Positions 1-5,957 of a stretch of DNA of 8,889 bases are shown one piece after another. The translations under genes and the position numbers were made by a program. The stretch is from an uncultured Candidatus Udaeobacter sp. GTDB lineage: Bacteria > Verrucomicrobiota > Verrucomicrobiia > Chthoniobacterales > UBA10450. The notes under the pieces were generated by a model. It was not told the origin of the DNA. It was given only the letters and a program-made list of their open reading frames with translations, and searched no databases. The stretch spans positions 1 through 8,889 of the forward strand of contig CATPAV010000106.1 of the NCBI GenBank assembly GCA_955652245.1, in the 5' to 3' direction. Within the stretch, counting starts at the first letter, position 1; each line of letters begins with the position of its first letter.

Positions 1-2808
1 CAAACTTTCGCGCAAAAGTTTCATGGGATGCGGACCGGTCGTTAGATTTATCGTTTCGTAATCCGCCTTCACCCGCTCCGGCAGCGTCATTCGCGCCAGA
101 GGGAATGACATGCTCTGGGGAGCGCAGGCGCCCTCGCGCGCGCTCCTCAGAAGATCGTCATGCAAGGTTTCTTCCACCTCCCACATCGCGGCCCGCCGAT
201 GCTCGGCGAAACAATTCAGCGCACCAAGTTCAGCCAGCGTGCGTAATTCGTCTTTGGAAAGCGGAACGCGCCGTTTGAAATCTTCGAGCGAATCGAATTG
301 TCGATCCTGTCGCTGCTTAACGAGTTCATCAGCGTGTTCCTGCCATAATCCGTTCACTACGCAAAATCCTAATCGAATTGTGTCATCGAAAACGACCGCG
401 CAATGCCACGTCGATCTTTGCACACAAACCGGTTGAACTTTGACGCCATGCCGGCGCGCGTCTTTGACAATCGTTGCCGGCGTGTAAAATCCCATCGGCT
501 GATTGTTGATGAGGCTCGCGTAAAATTCCGGTGCGCGATGCACTTTTAGATATGCGCTGCCATAGGCGAGAATCGCGAAACTAATCGCGTGCGATTCGGG
601 AAAACCGTAAAGCGCGAATGATGAGATCGATTGAATGATCTTGTCGATCTTGTCCGGCGCGATGTCTTTGCGCTCCATCGCGGTCTGGAGTTTCGCGCAA
701 ACTTTTTGCATCCGTTCCTCGGAACGATGAAAACTGAGCGCACGCCGCAATTCCTCGGCTTCCGCGCCGGAAAAATCAGCCATGATCATGGCGATCTTGA
801 GCATTTGTTCCTGAAACAACGGCACACCGAGCGTGCGGCCCAAGACCGGTTCCAATCGCGGATCGAAATACGTGATCGGTTCACGGCCGGCGCGCCGCGC
901 CAGATACGGATGTACCATGTCCCCCTGGATCGGCCCCGGCCGGATGATGGCCACTTCGATCACCACATCATAAAAACATTTCGGCTTCATCCGCGGCAGC
1001 GTGGCCATTTGCGCGCGACTCTCGATTTGAAAGACCCCGATCGTGTCGGCTTTCTGCATGATTTCGAAAGTCGCGGCGTTGTCTTGAGGAATGTGGGCAA
1101 GATCGATAGGGCGCCCGCGTTCACGGCAGAGCTCAAACGCGTCCTGCATCACCGACATCATCCCGAGCCCGAGAAGGTCGACTTTCACGATGCCGAGATC
1201 TTCGCAGTCATCCTTGTCCCATTGCGCGACGACGCGTCCAGACATCGATGCGTTCTCCAGCGGCACGAACGAGCTCAGTTTATTCTGACAAATGATCATC
1301 CCGCCGGAATGTTGGCCGAGATGCCGCGGCAACCCGTAAATCGCTCGATAGAGCGAGATGAACGCCGCCATGCGTGGATGTTCTTTGGGCAAACCGGCCT
1401 GCTCGATTTGTGATTGCAAATCAAGCGTGTGCGGGAAATCACCATTTGCGAAAAGATGCGAGAAGCGATCAAGAATACTCGACGAAAAATTGAGCGCCTT
1501 GCCGATTTCGCGCGCAGCGCTTCGGCCACGATAGGTAATGACATTTGCCGTCATGGCGGCGCCGTATCTGCCATAACGCCGGTAAATTTCCTGAATCACA
1601 CTTTCTCGCCGATCACCGCTTGGAAGATCGAGATCGATATCAGGCCAGCCTTTGCGGCTCTCGTTAAGAAAGCGCTCGAAAACCAAATTGTTGCTCACCG
1701 GATCGACCGGTGTGATCCCAAGGCAATAACAAACGGCGCTGTTGGCGGCGCTGCCGCGTCCTTGCACCATAATGTTGTGCTCACGGCAAAAATTCACGAT
1801 GTCCCAGACGATCAAAAAATATCCCGGAAACCCGAGTTTGGTGATAAGCGCAAGCTCTTCTTCGAGTTTCTGTTTCACCGCGCTGCTGATCGCAGCATAA
1901 CGTTGCTGCGCGCCAAACCATGTGATCGTGCGCAGGAATGAATCCATGTTGTGCCCGGCCGGAACGGGAAATGATGGAAATTCGTAGCCGATGTTCTCGA
2001 GAGAAAACGTCAGCCGCTCGGCCAGACGCGAGGTGTTTTCAATTGCTTCTGGCAAATCGCGAAAAATTTCGCGCATTTTCGCATCGCTCCTCAAGTGTCG
2101 CTCGTCGTTTTGAGTGAGCAATTTCCCAGCGGCATCGAGGTGAGCGTGTTCGCGAATACAGGTGAAAACATCGAGAATTTCACGGCCGTATGGCTTGGCG
2201 TATTGAACGCCATTCGTGGCCAGGAGCGGCAATCGATAATGATTTGCCAGATCGACAAGTTCGTGGTTAACGCGTTCCTCTCCGCGAAGGAAATGCCGCT
2301 GAATCTCGACGAACACGTTCTCGCGACGGAACGTATCGATTAGGAACTGCGCGCGCGCAGCAGGTTTGTAGGGCGTTTCTGCGAAACGCCGCGCAAGATT
2401 GGCGTCTGACACAGACGCCCTACAATTCACGATCCGAGCATTCGCCAACGCGACAAGTCCCTCCGAAAACTGCGGTAACTCACTCCATCGTACCGCGCAT
2501 TTTCCTTTCTCGCTGCGCAAATGCGCCTGCGTTAGTAATTCGCAGAGATTTTTGTAACCTGTGCGGTTTTCGACCAGCACCGGCAGAATCGAGCCGTCTT
2601 CCATCGACAATTCACAACCAACAATCGGGCGCACATTGTGCTCACGCGCTGTGACGGAAAACCGTTGCGCGCCGTAAACGCCGTTGCGATCGAGCAACGC
2701 CATCGCCGGCATTCCAAGCTCAGCTGCGGTCTCAGCTAATTGCTCAGGAAATGAAGCGCCTCGCAGAAAACTAAAAGCGCTGCATGCATGCAATTCGACG
2801 TAGTTCAT
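1..2808 (-). CDS. dnaE2: Error-prone DNA polymerase III alpha subunit DnaE2 (ImuC), 3' end cut by window edge
   Basis: C-family replicative-type polymerase used for translesion synthesis after DNA damage, normally with ImuA and ImuB at the beta clamp. I translated the full minus frame from the ATG at 2808 to base 1: 936 codons with no stop, so the gene continues past the left edge (family length is roughly 1,030-1,080). The start MNYVELHACSAFSFLRG is the typical DnaE2 N-terminal PHP domain. GRGSAANS lies at residues 350-357. The catalytic aspartates sit in PDIDLD (D392, D394) and KVDLLGLG (D544), so the polymerase site looks intact. Further on, FALYGFPESHA, the PATIVKDARRHGV segment, a helix-hairpin-helix-like stretch and the TGPHPM segment at 924-929 all match DnaE2 rather than DnaE1. 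The missing part should be the C-terminal OB-fold region. No Shine-Dalgarno precedes the ATG. Oddity: residues about 128-148, in the PHP domain, are encoded by an inserted palindromic element. It lies 77 nt downstream of imuB in the same frame and is probably co-transcribed with it. Confidence 0.96.
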   Translation of the reverse strand, partial: MNYVELHACSAFSFLRGASFPEQLAETAAELGMPAMALLDRNGVYGAQRFSVTAREHNVRPIVGCELSMEDGSILPVLVENRTGYKNLCELLTQAHLRSEKGKCAVRWSELPQFSEGLVALANARIVNCRASVSDANLARRFAETPYKPAARAQFLIDTFRRENVFVEIQRHFLRGEERVNHELVDLANHYRLPLLATNGVQYAKPYGREILDVFTCIREHAHLDAAGKLLTQNDERHLRSDAKMREIFRDLPEAIENTSRLAERLTFSLENIGYEFPSFPVPAGHNMDSFLRTITWFGAQQRYAAISSAVKQKLEEELALITKLGFPGYFLIVWDIVNFCREHNIMVQGRGSAANSAVCYCLGITPVDPVSNNLVFERFLNESRKGWPDIDLDLPSGDRRESVIQEIYRRYGRYGAAMTANVITYRGRSAAREIGKALNFSSSILDRFSHLFANGDFPHTLDLQSQIEQAGLPKEHPRMAAFISLYRAIYGLPRHLGQHSGGMIICQNKLSSFVPLENASMSGRVVAQWDKDDCEDLGIVKVDLLGLGMMSVMQDAFELCRERGRPIDLAHIPQDNAATFEIMQKADTIGVFQIESRAQMATLPRMKPKCFYDVVIEVAIIRPGPIQGDMVHPYLARRAGREPITYFDPRLEPVLGRTLGVPLFQEQMLKIAMIMADFSGAEAEELRRALSFHRSEERMQKVCAKLQTAMERKDIAPDKIDKIIQSISSFALYGFPESHAISFAILAYGSAYLKVHRAPEFYASLINNQPMGFYTPATIVKDARRHGVKVQPVCVQRSTWHCAVVFDDTIRLGFCVVNGLWQEHADELVKQRQDRQFDSLEDFKRRVPLSKDELRTLAELGALNCFAEHRRAAMWEVEETLHDDLLRSAREGACAPQSMSFPLARMTLPERVKADYETINLTTGPHPMKLLRESL
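2366..2425. repeat. 60-bp two-hairpin palindromic element inserted in frame within dnaE2
   Basis: The 11-bp outer arms TTGTAGGGCGT (2366-2376) and ACGCCCTACAA (2415-2425) are perfect inverted repeats. Inside lie two perfect 19-bp hairpins, each with an 8-bp stem and 3-nt loop: GGCGTTTCTGCGAAACGCC (2372-2390) and GGCGTCTGACACAGACGCC (2401-2419), separated by 10 bp. This resembles a pair of REP units or a small MITE. Its length is 20 codons, and on the minus strand it is open, encoding about residues 128-148 of DnaE2. Deleting it restores a normal-looking DnaE2 junction (VALANARI... directly to ...AARAQFLIDTF). No target-site duplication is obvious. Confidence 0.85.
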
Positions 2809-2813
2809 AATTT

Positions 2814-2878
2814 GGAGGTCTATGACCGTCGCTCGATCTTCCGCCAAAGAATGCGACGCTCGCAGAGCGCCGCTACAG
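2814..2878. repeat. Decayed relative of the palindromic element at the imuB-dnaE2 junction
   Basis: On the minus strand it begins TGTAGCGGCGCTCTGCGAGC, which lines up with TGTAGGGCGTTTCTGCGAAA of the element inside dnaE2 on the plus strand. One hairpin is GACGCTC-GCA-GAGCGCC (2855-2871, one mismatch in a 7-bp stem). The other is GGTC-TAT-GACC (2817-2827), with degraded flanks. As in the other copy, both loops are 3 nt; the outer arm on the dnaE2 side no longer pairs. It fills most of the 77-nt spacer between the two genes and could fold in the mRNA just ahead of the dnaE2 start codon. It is not a terminator: no U-run follows. Confidence 0.6.
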
Positions 2879-2886
2879 CGATACCT

Positions 2887-3897
2887 TCAATCGTAAACAC
2901 CATCGATCTCCCAGATCTGCCCACTCTGGTGACAGCGCACCAAAATATTGTTTTCCAATTCCAAATCCCATTCACTGCGCAACCAAATCTTTTCGTCCCA
3001 CCAATTTCCGGATGCGCGATAAGGACCGCGCTGTCCGGAAACTGCACCGCTCACTTGTCCGCTGCGCAGATGAATTGGTTGTCCCTCTGCAAGCAAAACC
3101 GATGCGGCAATATTCGGGCGAAACCGCCGCAGCGCTGCGCGTAACGGCAGTTTGGGTACAACGACAGGAGAAGTTAAATCCCACGAAAATGGTTCGAGAT
3201 GAAATGCATCGGGCCGATGTGTTTCCTCCAAGACTGGCGTGCCGACACGATCGCTACCTAGTAAAGCGGCCAATCGGGCCAGCGTTTCATAGAGCTGATT
3301 TGGATCGCGCAAAGATGTTTCAAACAAACCAAATTGTTGTTGCGAGGGTTTCGCCGGCTCGGCTTGCAATGAAACAGCAGTAATCGGGTATTCCGATTTA
3401 AAATTCTCGAGATGTGTGTGGAGCATCCGGAACATAAGATCGACATCGTTCGTCGGTTGCGGAATTTTGAAAACGCGTTCGTAAATTTGCTTGTTCGCCG
3501 CAACGAATCCATCCCGTGGCGGATTCGAAAACGTGATCCGCAGAGTTAGTTCTTTTACGACGTGATAGACTGCGCTCAGCCGCACCGAGAGCTGCTGCAA
3601 AAAGCGGCGCAGCATAAAGAGGAGCGGCTCGGCTGTTTCGATTTCATTTTCGAACTCAAACCTTTCTTCGAATGACTCAGGCGGCTGGAGGAACTTTAGG
3701 GGGCGATCTGATTGCCCGTTTGCACGCTCCCACATACGCACCGCTTCGACGCCAAGCCGCGCGGCAAGCTGTTCTTTATCAAGAACGGCAAACTGGCCGA
3801 GGGTATAAATCCCCCACTTGTGCAGGATCGCTAGGATCCGTTGAATCTCAGCTTGTCGATCTTTCGCCGCGGATTGCGAAGATCTAGAGCGCTTCAT
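2887..3897 (-). CDS. imuB: ImuB-type Y-family polymerase homologue lacking the N-terminal palm/fingers half
   Basis: ImuB is a Y-family protein, usually catalytically inactive, that links ImuA and DnaE2 to the beta clamp in SOS mutagenesis. From the ATG at 3897 it is 336 residues, against roughly 470-530 for usual ImuB. It begins almost directly at the thumb helix-hairpin-helix (ILAILHKWGIYTLGQF, about residues 23-38), then little-finger sequence (PPESFEERFEFENEIE onward). A clamp-binding pentapeptide QFGLF is at 188-192, followed by the ImuB-specific tail: RVGTPVLEETHRPDAF, then GPYRASGNWWDEK and EIDGVYD at the very end. The first 20 residues do not resemble a palm. A TTG at 3918 could add seven residues. 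An in-frame TGA at 3933-3931 and the dinG stop at 3956-3954 leave no room for the missing domain. A LexA operator lies just upstream, so expression as a short scaffold protein is plausible. It may instead be a decaying gene, but the remaining frame is clean. Confidence 0.87.
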   Translation of the reverse strand: MKRSRSSQSAAKDRQAEIQRILAILHKWGIYTLGQFAVLDKEQLAARLGVEAVRMWERANGQSDRPLKFLQPPESFEERFEFENEIETAEPLLFMLRRFLQQLSVRLSAVYHVVKELTLRITFSNPPRDGFVAANKQIYERVFKIPQPTNDVDLMFRMLHTHLENFKSEYPITAVSLQAEPAKPSQQQFGLFETSLRDPNQLYETLARLAALLGSDRVGTPVLEETHRPDAFHLEPFSWDLTSPVVVPKLPLRAALRRFRPNIAASVLLAEGQPIHLRSGQVSGAVSGQRGPYRASGNWWDEKIWLRSEWDLELENNILVRCHQSGQIWEIDGVYD

Positions 3898-3905
3898 GCG
3901 GCTCA

Positions 3906-3934
3906 AATTTAAGGTCAAGCCAAGATATGTTCAA
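3906..3934 (-). promoter_or_regulatory. Candidate sigma-70-like promoter for imuB-dnaE2, overlapping the LexA box
   Basis: On the minus strand, TTGAAC (3934-3929, inside the LexA operator) is followed after exactly 17 nt by TAAATT (3911-3906). These match TTGACA and TATAAT at 4 of 6 positions each. Transcription would start around 3898-3900, at most a few bases before the imuB ATG (3897), giving a leaderless or almost leaderless mRNA; this agrees with the lack of a Shine-Dalgarno. The LexA overlap supports it, but the -10 is weak. Confidence 0.4.
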
Positions 3935-3941
3935 GTGAACA
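3928..3941. promoter_or_regulatory. LexA operator (SOS box) of Verrucomicrobiota type
   Basis: The 14-mer TGTTCAAGTGAACA is a perfect inverted repeat, 6-bp arms around a 2-bp centre. It matches the TGTTC-N4-GAACA LexA-binding motif reported for Verrucomicrobia. It lies 30 bp upstream of the imuB ATG, in the gap after dinG, and ahead of an imuB-dnaE2 pair, which is a classical LexA target. It overlaps the candidate -35 element, so repressor binding would block polymerase. I infer damage-inducible transcription of imuB-dnaE2. No second copy was noticed in the window. Confidence 0.85.
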
Positions 3942-3953
3942 TTAAAGAGTCGA

Positions 3954-5933
3954 TTAGATTATTTTGACGGGACATTTCGGGAGCGCTTGCAGAAAAGCGC
4001 GACCGTACGGCTTCGTCACGATCCGGTTATCCAGAATGACGACCATGCCGCGATCGCTTTTCGTTCGGATCAAACGGCCAACGCCTTGGCGAAGTTTTAG
4101 GATTGCTTCCGGCAATGAATATTCGGTGAACGGATCGCCGCCGCGCTCCTCCACTAACTCCAGTTTTGCTTCGATAAGCGGATGATCCGGCACGGCGAAA
4201 GGCAGGCGGGTGATAACCACATTGGAGAGCGCTTCGCCGGGAACATCCACACCCATCCAGAAACTGTCGGTTCCAAAAAGCACGCTCCGTGGCGTGGCCT
4301 TGAATTGTTCGAGTAGCTTCCCGCGGGGCGCGCCCCCGCCTTGCACAAGAAGATTGAATTTCCTTCGCGCAAAAAACTCCCGCATTTGATCGGCTACCTG
4401 CTGCATGCTGCGATAATTGGTAAAAAGCACAAAGGCGCGTCCATCCGTTTCCTCGACAAAATGCGCGATCCAGTGCTCCAGCGCTTCTTCGTAACCCGGA
4501 TCGCGCGGGTCGGGCATTTTCTGCACGATGAACATTTTCATCTGCACGCGAAAATCGAATGGACTCCCGAGCAGCAACGGTTCGGCTTCATCCGCGCCGA
4601 CACGCTGCCGTAAATAAGCGAGATCAGGACGTCCAACGGACAGCGTCGCGCTCGTCATCACGCAGGAGCAGTCTTCGCGAAAAATCATGCGGCGCAGCAC
4701 CGGCGCGATATCGATCGGCGCCGCATTGAGCGAGAGAAACTGCGCGGTCTTCCCGGTGCGCTCGACCCAATAAACATGTTCGCGGGCGCTTTGTTCCAGA
4801 AAGATGGCGATGCCGTCCCGCGCATTACGAATCCGGTGGCCAAGCTCCTGCAATTCCGCCTTGAGAAATTCATCATCGGCACGTTTCGTGACCTCGCTGA
4901 TCCGCACCTGTAACGCACTCAAATGTCCGGTGATCGTGTCCGCGACAAACTCTCGCGCGCGGACGCGAAACTCACGGCCCTTTCGGAAATCGGAGCGCGC
5001 TTCGATCGCGGCGAAAAACTGATCCGCTCGATCGACAAGATCCGCCGCCAGTCTCACGCCGGCTGCGTCTCGCATGACCGTAAACAGTCCCCTGCGCGTT
5101 CGCGCGTTGTAGAGCCGTTGGATTGTCGATCTTAGCCCGTATTGCGAGATACCGATGCCGATTTGGCGCGAGGCGACTTGTTCGACCGTGTGCGCTTCAT
5201 CGAAAATAATAAAGTCGTTTGGAAAAAGGTAGCCGCTTTCCCGCTCTTCCTGTTGGTCCGGGCTCCCCAGAAGCATGAAGAGCAACGTGTGGTTGATAAC
5301 GATCACGTCCGATGTCAGCAGCCGTTTGCGCGCCTGTTGGTAAAAGCAGTTCGATTGCCCGCAACTTTTTGTCGTACAGATGTGCGGCTCGCTGCAAACC
5401 TGTGCCCAAACTTTCGGATCAGGCTCAACCGACAAATCGCTGAGCGAACCGTCGCGGGTCGTACGCGCCCAGTCAGCGAGTCTGTTCAGCTCATCTTGCT
5501 CCGGCCCAGTGAAAAGTTCATTTTGCTGCTGAAGCGCGCGTTCCAATCGTCGCGGACAGAGATAATTTTGCCTCCCTTTCATCAGGGCCGCTTCGAATTC
5601 AACCGGCAAAATTTTCCTTAAAATAGGGATGTCTTTGTAAAGAAGCTGTTCCTGCAGGTTGATCGTATGGGTCGAGACGATTGCTTTTTTGTGTTGCTCG
5701 AGGGCAAACAAAATTGCGGGAGCGAGATAGGCGAGCGATTTGCCCACGCCGGTCCCGGCTTCCACGATCAGATGTCGCTCTTCTTCCAGTGCTCGCGCCA
5801 CCGCCATTGCCATCTCTTGCTGTGGCGGACGAAACTCGAAATTCTTCGCCTTTGAGAGGTGCCCCTTCTCGGAAAAAATTGCACGAATTCGTTCGACAAA
5901 TTCAGTGCCAAGAGAATCTTTCAACGCGATCAT
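3954..5933 (-). CDS. dinG: DinG-type ATP-dependent DNA helicase (XPD-like, iron-sulfur)
   Basis: Superfamily 2 5'-3' helicase of the XPD/DinG group, which unwinds R-loops, D-loops and similar structures during repair and replication. From ATG at 5933 (a TTG directly before it would add one residue) it has 659 residues, near the usual DinG length without a fused exonuclease domain. Visible motifs: Walker A EAGTGVGKS at 58-66; motif Ia region STHTINLQEQL; DEAH box at 245-248; SATLS at 428-432; DSFWMGVDVPGEAL; and motif VI QGVGRLIR at 616-623. The iron-sulfur ligands are probably C126, C186, C191 and C196, with an extra cysteine at 180. Unlike E. coli dinG, no LexA operator is visible upstream; the LexA box here lies downstream, before imuB. 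It starts 24 bp from the divergent permease gene and has no Shine-Dalgarno. Its stop is 56 nt before imuB with no terminator hairpin between, so some read-through into imuB is possible. Confidence 0.95.
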   Translation of the reverse strand: MIALKDSLGTEFVERIRAIFSEKGHLSKAKNFEFRPPQQEMAMAVARALEEERHLIVEAGTGVGKSLAYLAPAILFALEQHKKAIVSTHTINLQEQLLYKDIPILRKILPVEFEAALMKGRQNYLCPRRLERALQQQNELFTGPEQDELNRLADWARTTRDGSLSDLSVEPDPKVWAQVCSEPHICTTKSCGQSNCFYQQARKRLLTSDVIVINHTLLFMLLGSPDQQEERESGYLFPNDFIIFDEAHTVEQVASRQIGIGISQYGLRSTIQRLYNARTRRGLFTVMRDAAGVRLAADLVDRADQFFAAIEARSDFRKGREFRVRAREFVADTITGHLSALQVRISEVTKRADDEFLKAELQELGHRIRNARDGIAIFLEQSAREHVYWVERTGKTAQFLSLNAAPIDIAPVLRRMIFREDCSCVMTSATLSVGRPDLAYLRQRVGADEAEPLLLGSPFDFRVQMKMFIVQKMPDPRDPGYEEALEHWIAHFVEETDGRAFVLFTNYRSMQQVADQMREFFARRKFNLLVQGGGAPRGKLLEQFKATPRSVLFGTDSFWMGVDVPGEALSNVVITRLPFAVPDHPLIEAKLELVEERGGDPFTEYSLPEAILKLRQGVGRLIRTKSDRGMVVILDNRIVTKPYGRAFLQALPKCPVKII

Positions 5934-5938
5934 CAAAA

Positions 5939-5944
5939 TATAAT
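5939..5944 (+). promoter_or_regulatory. Candidate -10 element (TATAAT) for the permease operon
   Basis: A perfect TATAAT lies in the 24-bp gap between dinG and the permease gene, ending 13 bp before the GTG start. No good -35 is seen: TTTCAA at 5919-5924 gives only 14-nt spacing. A start near 5951 would leave a leader of about 7 nt. The AT-rich gap may hold the match by chance, so confidence is low. Confidence 0.3.
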
Positions 5945-5957
5945 CTTAATCTAATCC

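Noticed and set aside
631..1941. Two long plus-strand open frames (631-1413 and 1414-1941) that might be antisense genes.
   Set aside because: They lie opposite the verified dnaE2 frame, are rich in His and Arg as expected for shadow frames of GC-rich coding DNA, show no family resemblance and have no ribosome binding site.
1..2808. dnaE2 as a pseudogene or frameshifted gene, since no single complete frame ends inside the window.
   Set aside because: Codon-by-codon translation of the minus strand from 2808 to 1 gave one uninterrupted frame with all catalytic aspartates; it is simply cut by the window edge.
3895..3918. TTG at 3918 as the imuB start, giving 343 residues.
   Set aside because: Possible, but it has no ribosome binding site, would lie upstream of the likely transcript start, and the seven extra residues match nothing; ATG 3897 is preferred.
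5142..5621. 159-residue plus-strand frame opposite dinG.
   Set aside because: Shadow of the dinG iron-sulfur region; no start signal or recognisable motif.
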